From Oscillospiraceae bacterium (lineage in GTDB: Bacteria > Bacillota > Clostridia > Oscillospirales > Ruminococcaceae): a DNA stretch of 31,114 nt. Shown one piece after another: positions 1 to 5,934 of this stretch (the stretch's first letter is position 1; each line of letters begins with the position of its first letter). The DNA lies in assembly GCA_020024155.1 (NCBI GenBank), contig JAHHUE010000011.1, positions 1 to 31,114 on the forward strand. Direction: 5' to 3'. The notes under the pieces are model-generated. The model made no database searches. It was not told the DNA's origin and worked only from the letters and a program-made list of their open reading frames with translations. The position numbers and the translations under genes are program-made.

Positions 1-110
1 AGAAAATATTTTATAAAAATCTTTTATAATTGTGTTTTTTATAATTGTAGAATTTTTATTTTGAAGTAGTAAAAATAGTATACTTGTAAAGGTTATACAA
101 ATAAATAATA

Positions 111-139
111 TTGTTGTATATTATCGCCTGTTTTATAAT
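111..139 (+). promoter_or_regulatory. Putative sigma-A promoter of the DUF5713 gene
   Basis: A perfect -10 box TATAAT lies at 134-139. A weak -35 box TTGTTG lies at 111-116, with 17 bp between them. It would give a leader of about 35 nt before the ATG at 182. The rest of 1-181 is very AT-rich and shows no gene. It holds a 12-bp direct repeat (22-33 and 37-48) and a short dyad TTGTA/TACAA (84-100). Confidence 0.5.
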
Positions 140-181
140 CTATAACACACCCACAAATATGAATTTGAAAGGAAAACAAAT

Positions 182-508
182 ATGAAATCATTTGATGCTA
201 ACTATAAATTGTTGGAAGATATGTACCAAGACGGATATTTTCCAAATTTTCTGGTTGACAAGGTGAAGGCAGAACTGCATAAAGTCATTGAGATGTTGGA
301 AGGTGGCGAAACTGACACTGAGCTAATACAGAAAAAGTTGGATGAAGTGGTTTGCGCTATCAATGACCTACAAGAAGAGTTTGATGAGAATGATAGTGAA
401 ATTGAAACAATTGCTCGTGACTGCATAGGTGAAACCATAGATTACATTTTGAAATGGTTTGATATTTCTATTGATATTGAGGAAGCTATTCGAGAAAGAG
501 ATTGGTAA
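182..508 (+). CDS. DUF5713 family protein
   Basis: Small acidic soluble protein of 108 aa with no signal peptide or membrane segment. The N-terminal pattern (LLEDMYQDGYFPNFLVDKVK) and the C-terminal part with NDSEIETIARDCI followed by a terminal ERDW match what I remember of the DUF5713 family, both in length and in layout. The family has no assigned function. The start follows a purine-rich stretch (GAAAGGAAAA, 167-176). The gene stands alone, with its own putative promoter upstream and a strong hairpin terminator downstream, and does not look co-transcribed with the efflux locus. Family assignment is from memory of the sequence pattern; no role can be inferred. Confidence 0.75.
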   Translation: MKSFDANYKLLEDMYQDGYFPNFLVDKVKAELHKVIEMLEGGETDTELIQKKLDEVVCAINDLQEEFDENDSEIETIARDCIGETIDYILKWFDISIDIEEAIRERDW

Positions 509-547
509 ATATATTTCAATTTATCAGGCTGTTATATTGCGTACAAG

Positions 548-585
548 AAATGGAGTGTATCTAATTTTGATACACTCCATTTTTG
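548..585 (+). terminator. Rho-independent terminator after the DUF5713 gene
   Basis: AAATGGAGTGTATC and GATACACTCCATTT form a perfect stem around a 7-nt T-rich loop and end in a T run. The convergent merR-type gene ends at 682, about 100 bp away, and may also use this hairpin. Confidence 0.85.
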
Positions 586-681
586 ACTTCGATGTTTTCT
601 AAATAACTTCATTATCTTGCATTATCAGTTAATGATACTTGTTTTTAATATACTGAAAAATAATATAATATTGATTTGCTC

Positions 682-1500
682 TCACATTACTTCTACATAA
701 AACATAATTTTTGTAATAAATTCTTCTTCGTATCGTGATGTAATATAATCGTTAATGCAAAATTCGTAAGAATCAGATATTATTTTTAAATTATTTTTTT
801 TACAAAATTGAATTAGCTTTATATATGAGATATCCATATTATTGTAATTTCCAAAATGATATGTAGATACAGTTAATCCTTTATTAAGTTTTTTGATATT
901 TGAAACAGATGGTAAATTTTCAGTAGTAAGAAAAGCTAATTTAGCTTCTGAGAATTTTCCGGATTTTATATGTTCTAAAGGAACAGAAACACCACATTGG
1001 AAGAAAATTGGTAAATTGTTGCTTAATGCCTGAGCGTAACATTTTTTAGTTGCAATACTAATTTCTTTCATACTATATGGCTTTTCGACCTCGTTATATA
1101 AAATGTGTATTGAGTTTGTCATAGAAATTATAGGCTTTGAAGACTCTTTAAAGTAAATTTGCTCAATTTGGTCACAACGGTGTTCTAATCTGCTTTTTAT
1201 TAAAGAAAGTTCGTATATTTTATTTTCTATATCATTTAATTGATTTCTAAAGAAAATTATACTATTTTCTGTTGTATAATTTTTCATATGTCTTTTTATT
1301 TCATTTAGTGGAAATCCGATTTTTTTCATTATTAAAATTGTATCTAAATAATCCAACTGTTCAGCGCTATAATATCGGTATCCATTATTAGGGTCTGTAT
1401 ATGATGGCTTAAATAAACCTATTTTGTCATAATATAACAAAGTTTGTTTTGATATATTTTGCAATTTTGCCAGTTCTCCAGCAGAAAACATGTTATCCAT
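682..1500 (-). CDS. MerR family transcriptional regulator of the MATE pump
   Basis: 272 aa, the usual size of MerR activators with an effector domain. Residues 4-75 are the winged helix-turn-helix: FSAGELAKLQNISKQTLLYY, then DKIGLF and the wing NGYRYYSAEQLD. A coiled-coil dimerisation helix follows (about 85-115). Residues 120-272 resemble a GyrI/BmrR-like drug-binding domain, but weakly. The ATG at 1500 is preceded by GAGGTAA at 12-nt spacing. The gene is divergent from the MATE transporter, and a MerR-type operator lies between the two starts (1517-1547). It therefore most likely senses a toxic small molecule and activates the pump; that link is inferred from the layout. The inducer is unknown. 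Confidence 0.88.
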   Translation of the reverse strand: MDNMFSAGELAKLQNISKQTLLYYDKIGLFKPSYTDPNNGYRYYSAEQLDYLDTILIMKKIGFPLNEIKRHMKNYTTENSIIFFRNQLNDIENKIYELSLIKSRLEHRCDQIEQIYFKESSKPIISMTNSIHILYNEVEKPYSMKEISIATKKCYAQALSNNLPIFFQCGVSVPLEHIKSGKFSEAKLAFLTTENLPSVSNIKKLNKGLTVSTYHFGNYNNMDISYIKLIQFCKKNNLKIISDSYEFCINDYITSRYEEEFITKIMFYVEVM

Positions 1501-1516
1501 TATATATTTTTACCTC

Positions 1517-1547
1517 TTGACTATATAGTAACTATATACTTTATTAT
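1517..1547 (+). promoter_or_regulatory. MerR-type promoter/operator driving the MATE gene
   Basis: The -35 box TTGACT (1517-1522) and the -10 box TATTAT (1542-1547) are separated by 19 bp, the over-long spacer typical of MerR-activated promoters. Inside the spacer lies a perfect 17-bp palindrome, TATATAGTAACTATATA (1522-1538). The promoter faces the transporter gene. Its -35 box is only 17 bp from the regulator's start codon, so bound regulator could also limit its own expression. Confidence 0.85.
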
Positions 1548-1632
1548 AAATTATCGGAAAATAAAAATCAATAAACATACTTTGCAAATAAAATATATTT
1601 ATTGTGCATCAATATGTTCACAGGAGGTTATT

Positions 1633-2949
1633 ATGAGGATTTTTTCAAAGCCTATGTCTTATAGGCAATTTTTAAAGTATTTGGTGCCATCAATACTAAC
1701 GATGATTTTTTTATCATTTTATACTACAATAGATGGATTTTTTGTATCTAGATTTGCAGGCTCAGATGCACTTGCAGGAATTAACATTGTAATTCCTTTA
1801 ACTTGTATTATTTTTGGTGTTTCTGTTATGTTGGCAACTGGTGCAGGGGCTATTATTGGAGAATATATGGGTAAAAATGAACATCAGAAAGCAAATGAAA
1901 TTTTCAGCATGATTTCATTATTACTGCTGATTTTTTCAATTGTTTTCTCAATTGTAGGTATAGCTTTTCTTAAACCTTTTTCAATTTTACTTGGCACAAC
2001 AGAAAGATTGTCAGCTCATGTTTTACCATATGAATTTATTGTATTTATAGGCACTATTCCTATGGCATTTAAACTATATTTTGAATATTTAGTTCGCACA
2101 GATGGAAACGCAAAAGTTGGTTTGAGAATGTCTGTTATAGGTTTGGTACTGAATGTAATACTTGACTATATTTTTGTTGCTGTTTTTAAACTTGGAACTT
2201 TTGGGGCTGCGTTGGGTACACTATTATCTATTAGTGCAAGTGCGATTATAGGTCTTATTTATTTTATAAAATATAGTACTATAACATTCTGTAAGCCTAA
2301 ATTTAATTTGCAGATTATTCTTAAATCCTGTTCTAACGGAAGCAGTGAAATGCTGACAGAGCTATCTACCGGAATTACTACATTATTATTTAACTTAATA
2401 ATAATGAAGAATTTTGGTGAAGATGGAATAGCAGCGGTAACAATAATAATGTATATCTACTATTTCTTTATATCTTTCTATATGGGTATTGCCGTGGCAA
2501 CTGCTCCAGTTATAAGTTATAATTTAGGTGCTAATAACAAAGAAAAAATAAAAGAAACCATAAAATATAGTTTTATAACAATTGGCGTAACAGCAGTTAT
2601 AATTATGAGTATTTTATATTTTGGTGGAGATATTATTGTTGGAATATTTACCACTAATGCTAATGTATTTGATTTAACAGTTACAGCTTTGCACTATTTT
2701 AAACCAGTTTTTCTGTTTATAGGTGTAAATGTATTTTTATCTGGTTACTTTACAGCTCTTGGAGATGGTCTTACCTCTGTAACTATATCTTCTCTTCGCT
2801 CACTTATTTTTGTTGTAGTATTTATATTCACTATTCCAGCAATAGTTGGTGTAAATGGGATATGGATGACTATGCCTATGGCAGAAATTTGTACAATTAT
2901 AATTTCGTTAATTTTATATAATAAAAAAGGTAAACAATATATTCAATAA
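1633..2949 (+). CDS. MATE family multidrug efflux transporter
   Basis: 438 aa, the usual length for a MATE exporter, which uses an ion gradient to expel cationic drugs or metabolites from the cytoplasm. The sequence is strongly hydrophobic, with about 12 membrane segments in two halves. Each half starts with typical MatE features: the first has FLSFYTTIDGFFVSRFAGSD and the second begins near SSEMLTELSTGITTLLFN. I chose the ATG at 1633 because AGGAGG (1622-1627) sits 5 nt upstream. The reading frame is open further back, but that part crosses the MerR promoter and would add an implausible leader. A convergent-type terminator follows. The substrate is unknown. Confidence 0.92.
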   Translation: MRIFSKPMSYRQFLKYLVPSILTMIFLSFYTTIDGFFVSRFAGSDALAGINIVIPLTCIIFGVSVMLATGAGAIIGEYMGKNEHQKANEIFSMISLLLLIFSIVFSIVGIAFLKPFSILLGTTERLSAHVLPYEFIVFIGTIPMAFKLYFEYLVRTDGNAKVGLRMSVIGLVLNVILDYIFVAVFKLGTFGAALGTLLSISASAIIGLIYFIKYSTITFCKPKFNLQIILKSCSNGSSEMLTELSTGITTLLFNLIIMKNFGEDGIAAVTIIMYIYYFFISFYMGIAVATAPVISYNLGANNKEKIKETIKYSFITIGVTAVIIMSILYFGGDIIVGIFTTNANVFDLTVTALHYFKPVFLFIGVNVFLSGYFTALGDGLTSVTISSLRSLIFVVVFIFTIPAIVGVNGIWMTMPMAEICTIIISLILYNKKGKQYIQ

Positions 2950-2954
2950 AAATG

Positions 2955-2996
2955 AAAACACCGTATATACTGCTGATAAGTATATGCGGTGTTTTT
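2955..2996 (+). terminator. Bidirectional terminator between the MATE and yccF-like genes
   Basis: AAAACACCGTATATAC pairs with GTATATGCGGTGTTTT (one G-T pair) around a 9-nt loop, followed by a T run. The A run on the 5' side makes it usable from the minus strand too. The leftward yccF-like gene stops at 3003. Confidence 0.85.
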
Positions 2997-3002
2997 GATA
3001 TA

Positions 3003-3368
3003 TTAAAGATACACAACCCTAGCACCAAATGGTGTTAAAGCCAATTTTGCTATTTTAAAGCATTGTAATCCAAACGGAATACCGATAATTGTACAGCATA
3101 ATAATACGCCGTTAAGTAATGCACACAAAGCCAATGGAATACCACTGAAAATCATCCACAAAACATTTGCAAATACAGAAACAGTGTTTCCACCATATTG
3201 TATTTCTTTTCCAAAAGGGAAAAAGGTAATATTTGCAAGTTTAAAACATTGTTGTCCAATCGGAATTCCAACAATAGTGATACTCCAAAGAATTCCTGCT
3301 ATTGTCCAAGAAAGACCTTGCCATAATCCACTACATAAAAACCAAATTATATTTCCTAAACAAGTCAT
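3003..3368 (-). CDS. YccF-type small membrane protein
   Basis: 121 aa, the usual length of the YccF family of small inner-membrane proteins of unknown function. The protein contains an internal repeat: VGIPIGQQCFKLANITFFPFG (about 33-53) and IGIPFGLQCFKIAKLALTPFG (about 95-115). Each copy follows a hydrophobic segment, which suggests an ancient duplication giving two similar halves. The ATG at 3368 is preceded by AAGGAGG. A -10-like TATAAT occurs on the minus strand at 3407-3402, with no clear -35. The gene stands alone between two hairpin terminators. Confidence 0.85.
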   Translation of the reverse strand: MTCLGNIIWFLCSGLWQGLSWTIAGILWSITIVGIPIGQQCFKLANITFFPFGKEIQYGGNTVSVFANVLWMIFSGIPLALCALLNGVLLCCTIIGIPFGLQCFKIAKLALTPFGARVVYL

Positions 3369-3505
3369 CTATTTGCCTCCTTCTTAATGTTTATTTTATA
3401 TATTATATCATATTTATATAGTGTAAAAAAGTTATATATTACGAAAATTATTCTTATAAAACTATAAAAATAAACTAAAAATTATAAAAATTGATATTTA
3501 TAATA

Positions 3506-3548
3506 TAAAAACACTATATAAGCATTTAATAACATATATAGTGTTTTT
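3506..3548 (-). terminator. Terminator of the zinc-ribbon/DUF5685/DnaJ operon
   Basis: AAAACACTATATA (3508-3520) and TATATAGTGTTTT form a long AT-rich stem with a 14-nt loop. Read leftward, it starts 3 bases after the J-protein stop codon and ends in a T run. It has T runs on both strands, so it may work in both directions. Confidence 0.75.
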
Positions 3549-3551
3549 TTG

Positions 3552-4304
3552 TTAGCAACAGCAGAAAGGTCCACAACACATTCTGCCCAAACAAAGCCCA
3601 AAACACAATTTTTCTACGCCAAATAAAGTGTTCATATTATAGCCTTGTGCATTTCTTTCATAGCTTTGTGCTGATTTTGTATAATATTGTAAAACATTTT
3701 TATATATAGGGTTCTCAGGTTCCATTTGAATAGCTCTTTTGATATTATCAATTGCTTGAACGGTATTTCGAATACCATTATTTGCAAGAGAATTTAAGTA
3801 AAACCAACGAGCATTTCTTTTTACACCTTCAACATAAGATAAAATTCTTAACGCCTCTTGGAAGTTGTTACTATTTATAGCTGCGATAGCTCTTCTTATT
3901 TCATAGCTGTCATTAGGTTTTTCTTTTGGATGCAGATAACTTGCATTGTTATTATTTCCAAAATCAAAGAAATCATTTAAGTCAACTTCATAATATGTCC
4001 AACCACCGTTGCCACCATATTGATAAGTGCGATAGCTGCCATAATTTCCTGATTGCTGATTGTTATATGTGCCATATCCATAAGGATTGTTATTGTAGCT
4101 TTGGGCTCTTTGTGCTGAATATTTTTCCGGATTCATTAACATATCATAAGCTACATTTATTTCGTTCATTTTTTCACTGGCCTTAGGGTCATCAGGATGA
4201 AGGTCAGGGTGATATTCTTTTGCTTTTTTACGATAAGCCCTTTTTATTTCGTCCTGAGTGGCATTTTCGGAAACTCCAAGAACTTTATGTGGGTCATTTA
4301 TCAT
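3552..4304 (-). CDS. J-domain (DnaJ-like) protein with TPR-like region and cysteine-rich tail
   Basis: 250 aa. Residues 4-66 are a J domain with the essential HPD motif at 32-34, so it should stimulate a DnaK (Hsp70) ATPase. Residues 68-105 are a low-complexity stretch rich in Tyr, Asn and Gly. Residues 132-210 look like one to two TPR-type helical repeats (RRAIAAINSNNFQEALRIL; IDNIKRAIQMEPENP). The last 17 residues hold seven cysteines (CFGLCLGRMCCGPFCCC), a possible metal site or lipid-modified tail. It has no DnaJ zinc fingers or CTD, so it is not the housekeeping DnaJ. The start overlaps the DUF5685 stop by 11 bp and follows AAGGAG, so the two are co-translated. The client is unknown. Confidence 0.9.
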   Translation of the reverse strand: MINDPHKVLGVSENATQDEIKRAYRKKAKEYHPDLHPDDPKASEKMNEINVAYDMLMNPEKYSAQRAQSYNNNPYGYGTYNNQQSGNYGSYRTYQYGGNGGWTYYEVDLNDFFDFGNNNNASYLHPKEKPNDSYEIRRAIAAINSNNFQEALRILSYVEGVKRNARWFYLNSLANNGIRNTVQAIDNIKRAIQMEPENPIYKNVLQYYTKSAQSYERNAQGYNMNTLFGVEKLCFGLCLGRMCCGPFCCC

Positions 4305-5127
4305 TATTTTTCTCCTTTTTTTGTTGTAAGTTATTATTAAACTTTGACCATATACCAGAATAAAAGATGTTTTTTAAAATTTCCTCATCTTGAACAAGTG
4401 GAAGCATTTCAAAAGCGTTTGATGCTTGACCAAGAAATAATTTAAGTGTAATTCGTAAATCATCATCTGTCAATTGAAAGTTTTTTAATGGATTATAACT
4501 ATTCTTTTTTATATCTTCTTCAAGGTCAAGAAAGGCATCTAAAAGATATATATATTTGCCAAGTCCATAGCCGATTGCATACATATAATTTGACCAAATA
4601 TCTTTTTCAACCACAAATAATCCAGCCATAAGCCTGCCAAAATTATTTGCAGCTAAATCGGCTGATGCGTCTGTATTTTCTTTCTCTATTTCGGATAAAT
4701 TGCTTAATTCAGTTTCTATAATCTCACATTGATTTGGCCATAATTCTTTTACATTTTTATAGGCTTTTTCCAATAATGAGGCATAGCTTTTGGCTTTTAT
4801 ACTATGGTCATCATTCCAGTCATCAATACATTTAAAATAAACAAGTGCAACAGTCATATCTGCTGTATAATCAATATATTTGTTTGAAATATATTTATGA
4901 GTTTTAAATGGATGAGCAATACATTTGCTTTCTGTTTCGGTTTCTTTTGGTTCATAAAGGGAAGACAGAAGTGCTGCAAGAAATGCCATGTCATAAGTTA
5001 AACCAAAACTGCTTGCAATGCCATGGCGTTTACTTAAAGCGTGACAAACACCACAATATATACTTTTATACCTTATTTGTTGTTCTTTGGATAAATCATT
5101 TATATTTGCTTGTACAAATCCAAACAT
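4294..5127 (-). CDS. DUF5685 family protein
   Basis: 277 aa, soluble, mostly alpha-helical by composition. It fits my memory of DUF5685, a clostridial family without assigned function. Visible marks are CGVC at 25-28 with C69 and H72 (CIAHPF), which could bind a metal; an acidic motif DDWND at 102-106; and a second one at 197-205 (DAFLDLEED) followed by YNPL. The pair of Asp-rich motifs on helices recalls class I terpenoid synthases of the phytoene/squalene synthase type, but this is my inference and the overall match is weak. It is the middle gene of a three-gene leftward operon: 13 bp after the zinc-ribbon gene and overlapping the J-protein gene. Confidence 0.8.
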   Translation of the reverse strand: MFGFVQANINDLSKEQQIRYKSIYCGVCHALSKRHGIASSFGLTYDMAFLAALLSSLYEPKETETESKCIAHPFKTHKYISNKYIDYTADMTVALVYFKCIDDWNDDHSIKAKSYASLLEKAYKNVKELWPNQCEIIETELSNLSEIEKENTDASADLAANNFGRLMAGLFVVEKDIWSNYMYAIGYGLGKYIYLLDAFLDLEEDIKKNSYNPLKNFQLTDDDLRITLKLFLGQASNAFEMLPLVQDEEILKNIFYSGIWSKFNNNLQQKKEKNNDK

Positions 5128-5140
5128 AGTTTAATCCTCT

Positions 5141-5557
5141 TTAAGTTTTCTTTATAAATGATGTATGGCATTTTGGACAAGAAATTTCTATTTTGCCCTT
5201 GCCTTTAGGAACTCTTACAACTGTGCCACAAGTTGGGCAGGAAAAGAAGCTGTGAGTTTTTCTTTCTTTCCATTTTCTTCTCTGCAATGATGTTTTACTA
5301 TTCAATTTATTTTTATAGAAAAGAAATAATTCTCTTTCTTGGCGTCTTTTTGTAAAATCTTTTGAGTAACATCTGTAAATATTTATAATAGCTATAAACG
5401 TAGCAATAAAGTATATGAATTTTGAACTAAAAATAGATGAAATCAAAAATAATGCGATAGAGAAAAAAAGTAAAAATTTTGAAAACTCATCAGCACCATA
5501 TCGACCGTAAGTTATTTTGTAAATTATATCTTTTAACTTTTGTGTAAAATTGTTCAT
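5141..5557 (-). CDS. Membrane-anchored zinc-ribbon protein
   Basis: 138 aa of unknown function. Two hydrophobic segments (about 27-44 and 46-62) form a hairpin anchor. A strongly basic linker (KRRQERE; RRKWKERK) follows, and then a C-terminal zinc ribbon with C107, C110, C127 and C130 (CPTC and CPKC). The positive linker and the ribbon should face the cytoplasm. It is the first gene of the operon leading into DUF5685 and the J protein, so the three probably act together at the membrane. The ATG at 5557 is preceded by GTAGGAG. I saw no convincing -35/-10 pair upstream, only a cluster of AT-rich -10-like boxes. Confidence 0.8.
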   Translation of the reverse strand: MNNFTQKLKDIIYKITYGRYGADEFSKFLLFFSIALFLISSIFSSKFIYFIATFIAIINIYRCYSKDFTKRRQERELFLFYKNKLNSKTSLQRRKWKERKTHSFFSCPTCGTVVRVPKGKGKIEISCPKCHTSFIKKT

Positions 5558-5658
5558 TATATAAACTCCTACAATTTAATTAGTTTCTTATATTATTATT
5601 TATAAGTATAATAATATAAATATTTAAAGAACATTATGTGAAAAGTGGTGCTGTAAGT

Positions 5659-5878
5659 GTGAAAAATAAAAGAAACAAAAGATAAAAATGAATTTGATAT
5701 ATATGTTTATATCTATTATAATTGTGTCAATATTATTTATATATTCATATATGTGTTTGCATCCAATAGTTATTACTCAACCAGCATATATTCAGAAAAT
5801 AAGGTGTGCGTTGTAGAAACAGTTATAGTTGGAAAAGTTCCAAACGAGTTGAGTAGTGACTTATTTGATTACAAATAA
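5659..5878 (+). pseudogene. Probable relic of sporulation gene yunB
   Basis: This gap between divergent genes holds two pieces of one protein in different frames. A start-like GTG at 5659 gives a short basic peptide and then a stop. The frame from ATG 5688 encodes a hydrophobic anchor (MFISIIIIVSILFIYSYM) followed by LHPIVI, like the anchor and 'RPI' motif at the start of YunB proteins. It stops at 5816. A third frame, open to 5878, ends in VETVIVGKVPNEL, close to the C-terminal 'ETVIVGEVP-ETY' signature I associate with YunB. The intervening bulk (well over half of a roughly 200-aa protein) is missing and the frames do not join. The assignment is from memory of the family. Confidence 0.6.
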
Positions 5879-5885
5879 TATAATA

Positions 5886-5919
5886 TTGTAAAAATAATAT
5901 CTTTTTGATATAATATAAT
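5886..5919 (+). promoter_or_regulatory. Promoter of the ligA-gatCAB operon
   Basis: TTGTAA (5886-5891), a 17-bp spacer and a perfect TATAAT (5909-5914). A second TATAAT overlaps at 5914-5919. It lies just after the yunB relic and gives a leader of only about 15 nt before the ligA start. Confidence 0.7.
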
Positions 5920-5934
5920 TTCGAGGTGAAGGCA

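Noticed and set aside
1459..1632. N-terminal extension of the MATE reading frame by 58 codons
   Set aside because: It would run across the MerR promoter/operator and part of the divergent regulator gene. A strong AGGAGG with good spacing marks ATG 1633, and the added residues look unlike any MATE N-terminus.
3552..5557. The zinc-ribbon/DUF5685/J-protein operon as an anti-phage defence system
   Set aside because: No nuclease, NTPase, toxin or nucleotide-signalling domain is visible, and no mobile or phage genes surround it. A chaperone or assembly role fits better.
5688..5816. A 42-aa ORF with one membrane helix, as a possible independent microprotein
   Set aside because: No ribosome site precedes it, and its hydrophobic part plus the following open frame look like the two ends of YunB. 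A relic explains it better, although a small expressed peptide cannot be excluded.
5926..5934. GTG at 5926 as the ligA start
   Set aside because: This GTG is part of the GAGGTGAAGG ribosome site of the next in-frame GTG at 5935, whose product MDLKTAQ begins like other LigA proteins.
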